Positions 18,023-28,842 are shown, counted from the stretch's first letter. The stretch: 64,000 nucleotides of DNA from Gilliamella apicola (GCF_000599985.1 NZ_CP007445.1:3075413-3139412); one strand, 5' to 3'. Notes: generated by a model not told the origin, from the sequence alone. Numbers and translations: made by a program.

Positions 18023-19183
18023 ATGCAAACTTATGCCCTCCTTATGTTACAAGATGGTTCGCAATTTATTGGCAAATCAATTGGTGCTAATGGACAAACT
18101 GTTGGGGAAGTAGTATTTAATACTTCAATGACAGGTTATCAAGAAATCTTAACGGATCCTTCTTACTCGGAACAATTAGTTACTCTCACTTATCCACACA
18201 TTGGTAATGTAGGAACGAATAGTGCAGATGCTGAATCTAACCAAATTTATGCTAAAGGACTAATTATTCGTGATTTACCTTTAATTGCGAGCAACTACCG
18301 AAGTGAAATGGATCTTTCCAGTTATTTAAAAAAACACAATGTGATTGCAATTGCGGATATTGATACGCGTCGTTTAACTCGTATTTTACGTGAAAAAGGG
18401 GCACAACATGGAGTGATTATTACCGCTAATGATAAACAGACCTTATTAGATAAAGCTGAAAATGCCAAACAGGAAGCACTAAATTATAAAGGGTTAAGTG
18501 GATTAGATTTGGCTAAAGAAGTGACTTGTAAGGAAAGTTACACATGGACTTATGGTATTTGGACAAGGCAACAAGAGCATCCTACACCAAAAGCGGAAAG
18601 TGAATTACCTTATCATGTGGTTGCTTATGATTTTGGCGTTAAACAAAATATATTACGGATGTTAGTTGAACGAGGATGTAAATTAACAGTTGTACCCGCT
18701 AAAACACCTGCAAATGAAGTATTGTCATTAAACCCAGATGGAATATTTTTATCAAATGGTCCTGGAGATCCCGCCCCTTGCACTTATGCCATTGAGGCAA
18801 TTAAGCAGTTTTTAACCACCAATATTCCAGTTTTTGGTATCTGTTTAGGGCATCAGCTTTTAGCGCTCGCTTGCGGTGCAAAAACCATTAAAATGAAATT
18901 TGGTCATCATGGAGGGAATCATCCGGTTAAAGATCTGGAAAATAATCGTGTCATGATTACCGCGCAAAATCACGGATTTGCTGTCGATGAGAGCACCTTG
19001 CCAGCACATTTACGCGCTACACATAAATCCTTATTTGATGGTTCATTACAAGGGATTCATCATAATCAAAAACCTGCATTTAGTTTTCAAGGACACCCTG
19101 AAGCCAGTCCTGGTCCACACGATGCTGCGCCACTTTTTGATCACTTTATCGAATTAATTAAAATTTATAAGCAGGAGCAATAA
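18023..19183 (+). CDS. carA: Carbamoyl-phosphate synthase small subunit
   Basis: CarA is the glutaminase subunit, releasing ammonia that is channelled to CarB. The 386 residues have the N-terminal CPSase_sm domain (about 1-140, with [19 protein letters not shown]) and a class I glutamine amidotransferase domain whose nucleophile lies in [13 protein letters not shown] and whose His-Glu pair is in [13 protein letters not shown]. The stop codon is one base before the carB start. Arginine control is indicated by the paired ARG boxes directly upstream. Confidence 0.96.
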   Translation: MQTYALLMLQDGSQFIGKSIGANGQTVGEVVFNTSMTGYQEILTDPSYSEQLVTLTYPHIGNVGTNSADAESNQIYAKGLIIRDLPLIASNYRSEMDLSSYLKKHNVIAIADIDTRRLTRILREKGAQHGVIITANDKQTLLDKAENAKQEALNYKGLSGLDLAKEVTCKESYTWTYGIWTRQQEHPTPKAESELPYHVVAYDFGVKQNILRMLVERGCKLTVVPAKTPANEVLSLNPDGIFLSNGPGDPAPCTYAIEAIKQFLTTNIPVFGICLGHQLLALACGAKTIKMKFGHHGGNHPVKDLENNRVMITAQNHGFAVDESTLPAHLRATHKSLFDGSLQGIHHNQKPAFSFQGHPEASPGPHDAAPLFDHFIELIKIYKQEQ

Positions 19184-19184
19184 T

Positions 19185-22100
19185 ATGGCTAAGCGAACAG
19201 ATATTAAAAGTATTCTAATTATTGGCGCAGGCCCAATTGTTATTGGTCAAGCTTGTGAATTTGATTATTCAGGCGCTCAGGCATGTAAAGCATTACGTGA
19301 AGAAGGATACCGAGTAATTTTAGTTAACTCCAATCCGGCAACCATTATGACCGATCCTGAAATGGCGGATGCCACCTATATTGAGCCAATTCATTGGACA
19401 TGTGTGCGCAAAATTATTGAAAAAGAGCGACCCGATGCCATTTTACCAACAATGGGCGGACAAACGGCATTAAATTGCGCATTAGAACTTGAAAAACAGG
19501 GTGTATTAAAAGAGTTTAATGTTGAAATGATCGGCGCAACCGCAGATGCGATTGATAAAGCTGAAGATCGCAAACGTTTTGATCAGGCAATGAAAAAAAT
19601 TGGGCTGGATACCGCACGTTCAGGTATTGCTCACTCATTACAAGAGGCTTATGCGGTACTGGAACAAGTGGGCTTTCCTTGTATTATTCGTCCATCATTC
19701 ACTATGGGCGGAACAGGCGGTGGCATCGCTTATAATCAAGAAGAGTTTGAAGAAATCTGTACTCGTGGACTTGATTTATCCCCAACCAATGAACTACTGA
19801 TCGACGAATCACTAATTGGCTGGAAAGAGTATGAAATGGAAGTTGTGCGCGATAAAAACGATAATTGTATTATTGTTTGTTCGATTGAAAACTTTGACGC
19901 AATGGGCATTCATACTGGTGATTCAATAACGGTTGCGCCAGCACAAACTTTAACAGATAAAGAGTATCAAATCATGCGTAATGCCTCTATTGCGGTATTG
20001 CGCGAAATTGGTGTTGAAACTGGCGGTTCAAACGTGCAATTTTCGGTTGATCCACAAACGGGACGATTAATTGTCATTGAGATGAATCCTCGGGTATCAC
20101 GCTCTTCGGCGTTAGCCTCTAAAGCTACAGGCTTTCCTATTGCCAAGATTGCAGCTAAATTAGCCGTCGGTTATACACTTGACGAGCTTTCCAATGATAT
20201 TACTGGCGGTAAAACTCCTGCTTCTTTCGAACCGTCTATTGATTATGTCGTTACTAAAATCCCACGTTTTAATTTTGAAAAATTTGCTGGTTGCAATGAT
20301 CGCTTAACCACGCAAATGAAATCAGTAGGCGAAGTGATGGCAATTGGCCGAACGTTCCAAGAATCAATGCAAAAAGCACTTCGCGGTTTAGAAGTCGGTG
20401 CGTGCGGATTAGATGAAAAAATCGATGATGTTAGCGATGAAAAGAACCTTGCTAAAATTCGTTACGAACTACATGAAGCAGGTAGCGATCGCATTTGGTA
20501 TATAGCCGATGCTTTTCGAGCGGGTTTCACACTTGATGAAGTGTTTTTATTAACTCATATTGATCGCTGGTTCTTAGTGCAAATAGAAGAACTAGTGCAA
20601 ATAGAAAACCGCTTAAAGCAACAAACCATTAATGATCTTGATCAAGAGACATTATGGCAACTTAAACGTAAAGGCTTTTCGGATCTTCGTATTGCTAAAC
20701 TGCTTAATACTCAAGAACAAGCCGTGCGAGATCTGCGCGTACAATATGATATTCACCCAGTTTATAAACGTGTGGATACCTGTGCAGCCGAGTTTTCAAC
20801 CGATACTGCTTATCTTTACTCAACCTATGAACAAGAGTGTGAGGCCAATCCACAATTTAATCGTAAAAAGATTATGATTTTAGGAGGAGGACCTAATCGT
20901 ATTGGACAAGGGATTGAATTTGATTACTGCTGTGTACATGCTGCTTTAGCTTTACGCGAAGACGGCTTTGAAACCATTATGGTAAATTGCAATCCCGAAA
21001 CGGTTTCAACCGATTATGATACTTCCGATAGACTCTATTTTGAGCCGGTTACCCTTGAAGATGTGCTTGAAATTGCCCACGTTGAAAAACCTAATGGCGT
21101 GATAGTACAGTATGGTGGACAAACTCCGCTGAAATTGGCGCGAGCCCTTGAAGCTGCCGGAATTCCAATTATTGGTACTTCACCTGATGCCATAGACAGA
21201 GCCGAAGATCGCAAACGCTTTCAAGAAGTAGTCGATAAATTAAAATTAAAACAGCCTGTTAATGCCACCGTAACCGATATTGATGAAGCGGTAATCAAGG
21301 CAGAGCAAATCGGTTATCCACTTGTGGTGCGTCCATCTTATGTATTAGGCGGACGAGCAATGGAAATTGTATACAATGAACAAGATTTACGACGCTACTT
21401 TAAAACCGCAGTAAGTGAATCCAATAATGCGCCGGTACTACTTGACCACTTTTTAGATGATGCCATTGAGGTGGATATTGATGTGATTGCAGATGGCGAA
21501 CAAATCGTTATTGGTGGCATTATGGAACATATTGAACAAGCCGGTATTCACTCGGGTGATTCAGCTTGTTCACTGCCAACTCATACCTTAAGCCCTGAAA
21601 TTTTAGCTGAACTGCGAAAACAAGCGAAACAATTGGCGTTTGAACTTAATGTAAAAGGTTTAATGAATGGGCAATTTGCTGTCAAAGATAATCAAGTTTA
21701 TCTAATTGAAATTAATCCGCGTGCAGCCCGTACGGTGCCATTTGTCTCGAAAGCGACAGGTTTACCACTGGCTAAAATTGCTGCCCGCGTTATGACAGGC
21801 CAATCGCTGACCAAGCAAAATGTCACTCAAGAAGTGATTCCGCCTTATTATTCCGTTAAAGAGGTAGTATTACCATTTAATAAATTTAGCGGTGTTGACC
21901 CAATTTTAGGACCAGAAATGCGCTCAACTGGTGAAGTCATGGGAATTGGTAAAACATTTGCCGAAGCCTTTGCCAAAGCACAGCTTGGCAGCTTGTCGAA
22001 TATGAAAAAATCCGGCAAAGCATTACTTTCTATTCGTGAACAAGATAAACCACGTCTATTAGAAGTTGCTAAACGATTAATCGCTCATGGATTTAGTATT

Positions 22101-22400
22101 GATGCCACACTTGGCACAGCAAAAGCATTGCAACAAGCAGGAATTGCCTGCCAAATTGTCAAGAAAGAAAATGAAGGTCGACCAAATATTCATGATCATA
22201 TCAAAAATGGTGAATACAGTTATATTCTTAACACAACGTCAGGGCGAGCTGCTATTGAAGCCTCTAAAATCCTGCGCCGTAGTGCTATCCAATATAAAGT
22301 CCATTACGATACCACTATGAATGCTGCTTATGCCACAACGTCGGCACTAGATTACGATCCTGCTCACAGTGTGATACCATTACAGGCACTTTATCAATAA
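19185..22400 (+). CDS. carB: Carbamoyl-phosphate synthase large subunit
   Basis: CarB makes carbamoyl phosphate from bicarbonate, ammonia and two ATP, feeding both arginine and pyrimidine synthesis. The 1071 residues show two homologous ATP-grasp halves ([17 protein letters not shown] near residue 14 and [16 protein letters not shown] near 566), the oligomerisation region between them, and a C-terminal MGS-like allosteric domain (about 935-1071). Length matches E. coli (1073). It begins two bases after carA and ends before a strong terminator. Confidence 0.97.
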   Translation: MAKRTDIKSILIIGAGPIVIGQACEFDYSGAQACKALREEGYRVILVNSNPATIMTDPEMADATYIEPIHWTCVRKIIEKERPDAILPTMGGQTALNCALELEKQGVLKEFNVEMIGATADAIDKAEDRKRFDQAMKKIGLDTARSGIAHSLQEAYAVLEQVGFPCIIRPSFTMGGTGGGIAYNQEEFEEICTRGLDLSPTNELLIDESLIGWKEYEMEVVRDKNDNCIIVCSIENFDAMGIHTGDSITVAPAQTLTDKEYQIMRNASIAVLREIGVETGGSNVQFSVDPQTGRLIVIEMNPRVSRSSALASKATGFPIAKIAAKLAVGYTLDELSNDITGGKTPASFEPSIDYVVTKIPRFNFEKFAGCNDRLTTQMKSVGEVMAIGRTFQESMQKALRGLEVGACGLDEKIDDVSDEKNLAKIRYELHEAGSDRIWYIADAFRAGFTLDEVFLLTHIDRWFLVQIEELVQIENRLKQQTINDLDQETLWQLKRKGFSDLRIAKLLNTQEQAVRDLRVQYDIHPVYKRVDTCAAEFSTDTAYLYSTYEQECEANPQFNRKKIMILGGGPNRIGQGIEFDYCCVHAALALREDGFETIMVNCNPETVSTDYDTSDRLYFEPVTLEDVLEIAHVEKPNGVIVQYGGQTPLKLARALEAAGIPIIGTSPDAIDRAEDRKRFQEVVDKLKLKQPVNATVTDIDEAVIKAEQIGYPLVVRPSYVLGGRAMEIVYNEQDLRRYFKTAVSESNNAPVLLDHFLDDAIEVDIDVIADGEQIVIGGIMEHIEQAGIHSGDSACSLPTHTLSPEILAELRKQAKQLAFELNVKGLMNGQFAVKDNQVYLIEINPRAARTVPFVSKATGLPLAKIAARVMTGQSLTKQNVTQEVIPPYYSVKEVVLPFNKFSGVDPILGPEMRSTGEVMGIGKTFAEAFAKAQLGSLSNMKKSGKALLSIREQDKPRLLEVAKRLIAHGFSIDATLGTAKALQQAGIACQIVKKENEGRPNIHDHIKNGEYSYILNTTSGRAAIEASKILRRSAIQYKVHYDTTMNAAYATTSALDYDPAHSVIPLQALYQ

Positions 22401-22403
22401 ACC

Positions 22404-22431
22404 AAAAAGACGAGCAATGCTCGTCTTTTTT
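22404..22431 (+). terminator. Rho-independent terminator of carAB
   Basis: AAAAAGACGAGC-AAT-GCTCGTCTTTTT with trailing T residues begins four bases after the carB stop. The symmetrical A/T flanks make it usable from either side. Confidence 0.9.
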
Positions 22432-22459
22432 ATAAATACATTAAGTTATAATTTATTTT

Positions 22460-22879
22460 TTAAGCCTTTCCTTCAGCCATTGCTAAAATATCTGCTTCGG
22501 TTAATTTGTGAGTCTGATTAGCAAACGCATAGCAAGTTGGTTTTTTATCAATAAAGACTTCAGCCGTGAATTTTAAATCCTTAATATCGTCAAAGATCCA
22601 AGCAGCAATATAATAATTTTGCGTACCTTTTAAATGATAATAAAGATGAGAGCCACACTCTTTACAAAATGCTCTTTCCGCCCATTGTGATGAGTTAAAA
22701 TGGGTAACGTTCTCTTGTCCTTCTATCGTTAAATCACCACTGTGCGCTAAGGTCATTAAAGGCCCAGCACTCCATTTACGACAAGTTTGGCAATGGCATG
22801 CACTAAAATCCGTATTGGCAAATGGAACAGACAATTTAACTTTTCCACACAAACAAGATCCATGATATTGAGTTGACAT
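22460..22879 (-). CDS. GFA-family (glutathione-dependent formaldehyde-activating/CENP-V) zinc protein
   Basis: The 139 residues show the family's cysteine pattern: GSCLCGKV (first zinc pair), ACHCQTCRKWS (second cluster) and AFCKECGSHLYY (third). Proteins of this fold bind zinc; the founding member was proposed to speed up addition of formaldehyde to glutathione, but most bacterial members have no proven role. It is a single gene between carAB and the WaaA-like gene; no formaldehyde dehydrogenase is nearby, so I do not assign a function. Confidence 0.82.
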   Translation of the reverse strand: MSTQYHGSCLCGKVKLSVPFANTDFSACHCQTCRKWSAGPLMTLAHSGDLTIEGQENVTHFNSSQWAERAFCKECGSHLYYHLKGTQNYYIAAWIFDDIKDLKFTAEVFIDKKPTCYAFANQTHKLTEADILAMAEGKA

Positions 22880-23068
22880 ATTTTTTCCCTTTTCCAGTTA
22901 AATAAACATTATGTAATTTTAATGATGTTAGCATAATGGTAATTAAACCATAAAATAAAATTTTGTTAAAATATTCAGTCTAATAAATCGGTAAAATAAA
23001 GAATAAGTGTAATCTAATAAGTTTAATAAAATGTTATCATTGGTTATTTTTTATAACTAACTCCAAAA

Positions 23069-24340
23069 ATGAAAAAAATATTTAAGGTTTGTTTATTCGC
23101 TATCGTGCAACTTATTTTGTTCTCGTTACCACTCATTGCTATTTACTCTTTTTTCAAAGGATGTAGGCAAAAAGTGAGTTTAAAAGATAACTTGAGGCAT
23201 ATCGGTCAGCACTATTTTCTAGGATTTCTATTTTCTAAACCTAACGTAAATAGTTGCATTATGATTCATGCTATTTCATTAGGTGAAGCAGACGCTGCAA
23301 TTAACTTAATTAGCTTTTTTCAACCACAAATTAGACAAAAAATTATTCTTACCGTCATAACAATTCAGGCTTATAAAAAATTAACTAACCAACCAAATGA
23401 TATAACAATAGTATATTTTCCTTTCGATTCTTTAGTTCATCAAAGTTTATTTATCCACCATTTCAATATTAGAAAAGCAATAATTATTGAGCATGATTTT
23501 TGGCCTAATTTTCTTGCTACAATGGATCTACTTAACCGGGAAATCATTTTACTCAACGGGCATTTTTCAGATAAAACCATTAATCGTTTAAACAATCGCT
23601 ATTATCAAGCGTTACTGTTTTCTCCGATAAAAAAAGTGTTTGTACAAACCGCCGAACTAAAAACAAAAATGCTACCTGTAATGCCTAATGTTTCTATTTC
23701 GGTAACACCAAGTTATAAACTCCCTTTAAATACCACAGTCTTAGATATTAAAAATATAAACAGTGAAAGAAAAATAATTACTCTTTCAAATTTCCATCCT
23801 GAAGAACTTAATACAGTATCTGAGCTGTTAGCTAAATTGGTTAAATTGGATTATAAAATTATACTTGTTCCTAGACATATACATCTATTTGATAATTTAA
23901 TAAAAAAATGGGAAGAAGTGTATCAAAATCGCTTTGCTGTTATAACGCAATGGAACAATGCTGACAATATCACTGCGGAGATTACTTTTGTAAAAAGTTA
24001 TGGTGTGCTCAGTAAAATTTATTCATTATCTCATGCAACCATCGTTTTTGGCTCTTTTGATCCGAGTTTGAAAGGACACAGTTTATTTGAACCCATTTTA
24101 TATGGTTCTATGGTTTATTACGGTTCTTATTTTTCTTCTCAACAATATATGGATGAATTTTTACGTCGTATCATTACCAATATAAAACATGATACAGACT
24201 CGATAGAACAACAGATAAAACATCTATCAACACATGACAGAATTGATATCTACAACAAATTTATGGTGAATATCGAAAATGAGAAACACATTTTAATTAA
24301 TCATTTTAAAGAAATAGAGCAATGGATTAAAAATAATTAA
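23069..24340 (+). CDS. Divergent WaaA/KdtA-like (GT30) Kdo transferase homologue
   Basis: The 423 residues begin with a membrane anchor (about 5-27), then follow the order of WaaA blocks in weakened form: AISLGEADA (usually SVGE with the catalytic Glu), YFPFDS, IEHDFWPNFLA (usually ETELWPN), LLNGHFSDK, VFVQTAELK, SNFHPEEL (usually THPGE), LVPRHIHL, and GSFDPSLKGHSLFEPI (usually GGSLvphGGHNplEP). WaaA adds Kdo to lipid IVA at the inner membrane. The altered donor-site motif means this could be a diverged true WaaA or a paralogue with a different acceptor. A/T content is high, like the flanking repeats. Confidence 0.65.
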   Translation: MKKIFKVCLFAIVQLILFSLPLIAIYSFFKGCRQKVSLKDNLRHIGQHYFLGFLFSKPNVNSCIMIHAISLGEADAAINLISFFQPQIRQKIILTVITIQAYKKLTNQPNDITIVYFPFDSLVHQSLFIHHFNIRKAIIIEHDFWPNFLATMDLLNREIILLNGHFSDKTINRLNNRYYQALLFSPIKKVFVQTAELKTKMLPVMPNVSISVTPSYKLPLNTTVLDIKNINSERKIITLSNFHPEELNTVSELLAKLVKLDYKIILVPRHIHLFDNLIKKWEEVYQNRFAVITQWNNADNITAEITFVKSYGVLSKIYSLSHATIVFGSFDPSLKGHSLFEPILYGSMVYYGSYFSSQQYMDEFLRRIITNIKHDTDSIEQQIKHLSTHDRIDIYNKFMVNIENEKHILINHFKEIEQWIKNN

Positions 24341-24346
24341 AGTGAT

Positions 24347-24930
24347 TTTGTAAAAATTATTCAGGAGTGTATATCATTTCAGCATTTAAATTGCTTTTAT
24401 TCGTAAATAATGCCTTGTTAATCGTTTTAATTACACCAAACCTAAATTAATCAGTAAACTTATTTAAGCAGAATATTTGTAAAAATTATTCAGATATGTA
24501 TATCATTTCAGCATATAAATTGCTTTTATTCATAAATAATGCCTTGTTAATCGTTTTAATCACATCAAACCTAAACTAATCAGTGAACTTATTTAAGCAG
24601 AATTTTTGTAAAAATTATTCATGAGTGTATATCATTTCAGCATATAAATTGCTTTTATTCGTAAATAAAGCCTAATTAATCATTCTAATTACACCAAACC
24701 TAAATTAATCAGTAAACTTATTTAAGCAGAATATTTGTAAAAATTATTCAGATATGTATATCATTTCAGCATATAAATTGCTTTTATTCGTAAATAAAGC
24801 CTAATTAATCATTCTAATTACACCAAACCTAAATTAATCGGTAAACTTATTTAAGTAGCATTTTGTAAAAAATATCCACAAGCAGATTGCATTTAGTATA
24901 TAAATCACGCTTATTTGTTAAGAAATGTGT
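24347..24930 (+). repeat. Four tandem 129-bp repeats plus a degenerate fifth
   Basis: Units begin with TTTGTAAAAATTATTCA at 24347, 24476, 24605 and 24734, exactly 129 bases apart; a fifth, degraded unit starts at 24862 and fades by about 24930. Units differ by scattered substitutions only, with no variable spacers. 129 is 43 codons, and units 1 and 2 share one open frame ended by a single TAA per unit. The array fills the gap between the WaaA-like gene and initiator tRNA-Met. The same core motif appears at 402-447 and in the 51-52 kb duplication. Confidence 0.93.
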
Positions 24931-25002
24931 AAAAATGATACGTTCAGTAAAGAATACTATTGCTTTATTATTTTATTACTATAATATAGCTCACCTCTTT
25001 GA

Positions 25003-25079
<77 letters not shown>

Positions 25080-25119
25080 ATTCCTCCAAACCCTATTCTA
25101 AATTTTCTTAATGATAAAG

Positions 25120-25995
25120 CTATTTTGATTTTGGAACAGCAAGTAATGTTGATACTGCTTCACTAATTCTTCGAGCGATATAGCTATTATTCATGGTATA
25201 TAAATGGATACCGTCAACATTTTGCGAAACTAGGTCAACAATCTGATCGATAGCATAAGCAATACCTGCATCACGGAATGCATCTGGATGATGTTCATAT
25301 TTTTCCATCATTTGCTTAAATTTCTTAGGTAGATTAACACCACACATTGAAACCATACGTTCAATTTGGTTTTTATTCGTTACTGGCATAATTCCCGCTT
25401 CAATGGGTACATTAATGCCCATATCACGCGCTTTATCTAAAAAGGCATAAAAATAGTCATTATCAAAAAACAATTGGGAAATCAGCTGATCGGTACCTGC
25501 GTTCACTTTTTCTTTCAAATGAATTAAATCTTGTTTAATGGTTGTCGCTTCAAGGTGTCCTTCAGGATAACATGCACCGATTACGTTGAAATCGCCATTT
25601 TCTTTAATAAAAGAGACAAGTTCACTTGCAAAACGAAAATCGTCTTTAGGTTTTACGTTTGGATTGATATCACCTCGTAACGCAAGCACATTATCAATAC
25701 CTGCACATTTAAGATCGTGAAGGATTTTTTTCATCTCGGTTTTATCAAAATTGATACCCGGTAAATGAGCGACACTTTCGATACCATAAGTATGCTTAAC
25801 TGAGTGAGCAATATCGATAGTAGTTTGGCCATTCAAGCTACCACCTGCACCATAGGTAACACTAATAAAATCAGGTTTAAAATAACCGAGTTCGCGCAAA
25901 GTACTGTAAATTGTTTCTAAAGGTGATGTTTTTTTAGGAGGAAAAACCTCAAAGGAGAACACCGTTTTTTGATTAAAAAGTAGATTTGTTTTCAT
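25120..25995 (-). CDS. metF: Methylenetetrahydrofolate reductase MetF (Firmicutes-like sequence)
   Basis: MetF reduces 5,10-methylene-THF to 5-methyl-THF using FAD and NADH, supplying the methyl group used by MetE. The roughly 291 residues show FSFEVFPPKKTSP, ISVTYGAGG, VLALRGD, ACYPEGH, ISQLFFDNDYFY and IEAGIMPVTN. These wordings, including the ASQLFFDN-type and GINVPIEAGIMPVTNKNQIERM blocks, are those I recall from Clostridia and streptococci rather than from enterobacterial MetF. I prefer ATG 25995 because GGA lies eight bases before it; ATG 26001 is possible. metE is upstream on the same strand. Confidence 0.93.
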   Translation of the reverse strand: MKTNLLFNQKTVFSFEVFPPKKTSPLETIYSTLRELGYFKPDFISVTYGAGGSLNGQTTIDIAHSVKHTYGIESVAHLPGINFDKTEMKKILHDLKCAGIDNVLALRGDINPNVKPKDDFRFASELVSFIKENGDFNVIGACYPEGHLEATTIKQDLIHLKEKVNAGTDQLISQLFFDNDYFYAFLDKARDMGINVPIEAGIMPVTNKNQIERMVSMCGVNLPKKFKQMMEKYEHHPDAFRDAGIAYAIDQIVDLVSQNVDGIHLYTMNNSYIARRISEAVSTLLAVPKSK

Positions 25996-26042
25996 CTGCA
26001 TTATCCATTGGTTATCATTACTATTTTTCCTTATTGACGTTT

Positions 26043-26064
26043 CCGCCGCCTAATGAGGCGGCGG
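26043..26064 (-). terminator. G/C-rich hairpin between metE and metF
   Basis: CCGCCGCC-TAATGA-GGCGGCGG is a very stable hairpin in the 106-base gap between metE and metF. No T-run follows on either strand, so it may be an RNA-stability or attenuation element rather than a full terminator. Confidence 0.5.
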
Positions 26065-26107
26065 CAATATCAGATTTAACAAAGTTAAATTATTTTGAAA
26101 AACAGTA

Positions 26108-28381
26108 TTATTTGAGTGTTTTTCTTACTTCTAATGTGGCTTGAACTAAGTGTTGTAAGCTTTCAACCACCTCTTTTTCACCACGCGTTTTTAAACCACA
26201 ATCTGGATTAATCCATAATTTTTGTTCATCGATCTTCGCAAGCAATTTCTCGATAGTACCTTTAATTTCAGCTACAGGCGGTACACGCGGTGAATGGATA
26301 TCATAAACACCCGGTCCCACTTCTGTTTTAAAATTATTGGCTTTAAGCACATCAATCAACTGTAAATTAGAACGTGATGCTTCAAACGAGATAACATCCG
26401 CATCCATTGCATCAATGTCTTTGATGATGTCAGCAAATTCGCTATAACACATATGAGTATGAATTTGCGTATCTGCTTGAACTTTACTATGTACTAATCT
26501 GAACGCTGGAATAGCCCAATCTAGATATTCGCTGTTCCAATCTGCCTTACGCAATGGTAATTTTTCTTTAAGTGCTGCTTCATCAATCTGAATGACTTTA
26601 ATACCAGCCGCTTCAAGATCGAGCACCTCATCACCAATAGCTAAACCAATTTGGAATACAGATTCTTTTTGTGAAATGTCTTCACGTGGGAATGACCAGT
26701 TAAGAATCGTTACTGGGCCTGTCAACATGCCTTTAACAGGTTTATCTGTTAAACTTTGTGCATATTTTGAATATTCAACCGTAATTGGTTTAGAACGTGA
26801 AATATCACCCCATACAATTGGTGGCTTAACGCAACGAGTACCATAAGATTGCACCCATGCTTTTTCAGTAAAGACAAAACCATTTAAGCTTTCACCAAAA
26901 TATTCAACCATATCATTTCGTTCAAATTCACCATGCACCAACACATCAATACCGATCTCTTCTTGTAATTTGATACATTCGGCAATTTTTTTCTTATTGA
27001 ATTCTGTGTATTCATTCAAACAAATTTCACCTTTTTTGAATTTAGCACGATTTAAGCGCACATCAGGTGTTTGTGGGAATGAACCAATCGTTGTAGTTGG
27101 TAACAATGGTAAATTAAATGCTTTTTTCTGCTCTGCTTCACGTACTGAAAATTCAGGTAAACGAGTAAAGTCAGATGCACTTAATGCCGCAACTTTTTGA
27201 CGAACATCTTGATTTGCCCCTTCACGTTCACGAGTAAACAGGGTTTGGTTAGCTTTATAAGTCTCACTATTTTCTGGGTTAGCTTCATTAAATAACTGAC
27301 CAAGCTCTGCTAATTCTTGCAGTTTTTCTTGTGCAAACGCAAAGTAAGCACGTTGTTGAATAGTTAATTTAGTCTCATTTTGTAATGTATAAGGTACATG
27401 CAACAATGAACACGAAGTATTAATTACAACTTTAGCTGCTTTTTGCTTAATTTTCCCAAGTAATGCTAAAGTTTTTTGGTAGTTATTTTTCCAAATATTT
27501 TTACCATTCACTACGCCAGCAAATAATACTTTATCCGAAGGGAAACCATTATTTTCAAGCAATGCTAATGACTGTTTACCTTCAACAAAATCAAGACCAA
27601 TACCATCGAACGGCAGAGCCACTAACTCTTTGTAACAGTCACGTACATCACCAAAATAGGTTTGTAGAACCACTTTAGTGGTACCTTTAACGGATAAGAT
27701 TGCTTGATAGAGCTCTGTAAATAAAGCGATATCTTCTTTATTAAGATCAGTGACTAAAATTGGCTCATCAATTTGAATCCAATCAGCGCCAAGTGTTGTG
27801 AATTTTTGAATAATTTCTTGGTAAGCTTTAATAATATCAGCTTTAAAGTCAACAAACTGTTTATTACCTAAATATTGTGCTAATTTGAAAAACGTTAATG
27901 GACCAACAACAACAGGTTTAGTTTGTATACCTAACGCTTTGGCCTCTTGATATTCGTCAAACGGTTTGCTACCAGCTACTTTGATCTGCACTGAATCTTC
28001 TATTTCAGGTACTAAATAATGATAATTGGTGTTAAACCATTTTTTCATTGCTAGCGCACGCACATCACCTTTTTCACCTTGATAGCCACGAGCCATAGCA
28101 AAATAACGATCAAGTTCTGGTAATCCCAAATCTTGGTAACGTTTAGGAATAACATTAAGTAAGCAAGCGGTATCTAATACTGCATCATAAAATGAAAAGT
28201 CATTAGACGAAATAAATGCAATTTTTTGCGAAGCTTGTTGTTGTAAATGCTCGGCACGTAATGCTTTAGCTTCACTTAATAATTCGGTTTGGGTTTTATT
28301 ACCTTTAAAATAGGCTTCGGTTGCAAATTTCAATTCACGAAGTTTACCAACACGAGGATATCCAATAACTGCTGTATTCAT
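26108..28381 (-). CDS. metE: Cobalamin-independent methionine synthase
   Basis: MetE transfers the methyl group of 5-methyl-THF-polyglutamate to homocysteine with zinc. The 757 residues form two barrels: the N-terminal half ([14 protein letters not shown] at the start) and the catalytic C-terminal half with TTIGSFPQT near residue 430, [15 protein letters not shown], and the zinc ligands in [10 protein letters not shown] and the NPDCGLKTR block near 726. Full length. It lies directly upstream of metF on the same strand, a folate-methyl pathway pair, next to the initiator tRNA. Confidence 0.97.
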   Translation of the reverse strand: MNTAVIGYPRVGKLRELKFATEAYFKGNKTQTELLSEAKALRAEHLQQQASQKIAFISSNDFSFYDAVLDTACLLNVIPKRYQDLGLPELDRYFAMARGYQGEKGDVRALAMKKWFNTNYHYLVPEIEDSVQIKVAGSKPFDEYQEAKALGIQTKPVVVGPLTFFKLAQYLGNKQFVDFKADIIKAYQEIIQKFTTLGADWIQIDEPILVTDLNKEDIALFTELYQAILSVKGTTKVVLQTYFGDVRDCYKELVALPFDGIGLDFVEGKQSLALLENNGFPSDKVLFAGVVNGKNIWKNNYQKTLALLGKIKQKAAKVVINTSCSLLHVPYTLQNETKLTIQQRAYFAFAQEKLQELAELGQLFNEANPENSETYKANQTLFTREREGANQDVRQKVAALSASDFTRLPEFSVREAEQKKAFNLPLLPTTTIGSFPQTPDVRLNRAKFKKGEICLNEYTEFNKKKIAECIKLQEEIGIDVLVHGEFERNDMVEYFGESLNGFVFTEKAWVQSYGTRCVKPPIVWGDISRSKPITVEYSKYAQSLTDKPVKGMLTGPVTILNWSFPREDISQKESVFQIGLAIGDEVLDLEAAGIKVIQIDEAALKEKLPLRKADWNSEYLDWAIPAFRLVHSKVQADTQIHTHMCYSEFADIIKDIDAMDADVISFEASRSNLQLIDVLKANNFKTEVGPGVYDIHSPRVPPVAEIKGTIEKLLAKIDEQKLWINPDCGLKTRGEKEVVESLQHLVQATLEVRKTLK

Positions 28382-28465
28382 TTTATTTTCCTTTAATCAC
28401 TATTCTTGCGTGATTAAAAAGATAGCAAAAAAAAATGTTATTGAATAATTCTAGTTTTTTATTAA

Positions 28466-28490
28466 TTGATATAGTTTTTAACTATATCAA
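28466..28490. promoter_or_regulatory. 11-bp perfect inverted repeat upstream of metE
   Basis: TTGATATAGTT-TTT-AACTATATCAA lies 85 bases before the metE ATG in the gap shared with the small gene at 28582. It could be an operator or a short RNA hairpin. It does not fit the MetJ box AGACGTCT or the MetR pattern TGAAnnnnnTTCA. Confidence 0.4.
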
Positions 28491-28581
28491 ATTGCTTTTT
28501 TATCGTTATAACGAATAATCATTAGAAGATTTTAAGGATAACAGTATAATGTAAAACTAGTTTTTTAAAGGAATGACAAAA

Positions 28582-28842
28582 ATGAAATTTTTATATTACC
28601 TTTATATTTTAGAAGTCATTTTAATTTTGCCTATGTTGGGTGATAACAATAATGTCGTTTTATCTTCAAAAATAATTCACAACATTATTATTACCATTAT
28701 TTTTGGTTTTAACTGTGTTGTGAATTTTTATTACTGTATATTAAAATCCAACAAGCAACGCATTGATTATATTGGTATTGCATTATTATTTTCAGTTATT
28801 CTTTTTGTACCCATTAACAATATTATTATTGCAATTAAATAA
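28582..28842 (+). CDS. Small membrane protein of unknown function
   Basis: I do not recognise this 86-residue protein. It holds three hydrophobic segments (about 5-18, 30-50 and 60-84) with short basic and polar links, including KSNKQR. The ATG at 28582 lies nine bases after AAAGGA; the earlier ATG at 28573 abuts that ribosome site and is less likely. It is divergent from metE and convergent with yagU. The good ribosome site and hydrophobic pattern argue that it is real, but A/T-rich DNA easily yields such frames. Confidence 0.5.
   Translation: MKFLYYLYILEVILILPMLGDNNNVVLSSKIIHNIIITIIFGFNCVVNFYYCILKSNKQRIDYIGIALLFSVILFVPINNIIIAIK

Noticed and set aside
22961..22985. Further copy of the dispersed motif before the WaaA-like gene
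   Set aside because: Only about 20 bases match, interrupted by an insertion; in DNA this A/T rich it may be chance, so it is not counted as a copy.
24347..24930. Array that at first sight could be a CRISPR locus
   Set aside because: Units are 129 bases and directly adjacent with no variable spacers, and no cas gene is present. It is a plain tandem repeat.
26039..26070. Hairpin between metE and metF as a full terminator
   Set aside because: Very stable stem but no T-run on either strand; kept only as a low-confidence attenuation or stability element.
28382..28581. MetJ or SAM/cobalamin riboswitch before metE
   Set aside because: No AGACGTCT repeats and no conserved riboswitch core could be found.
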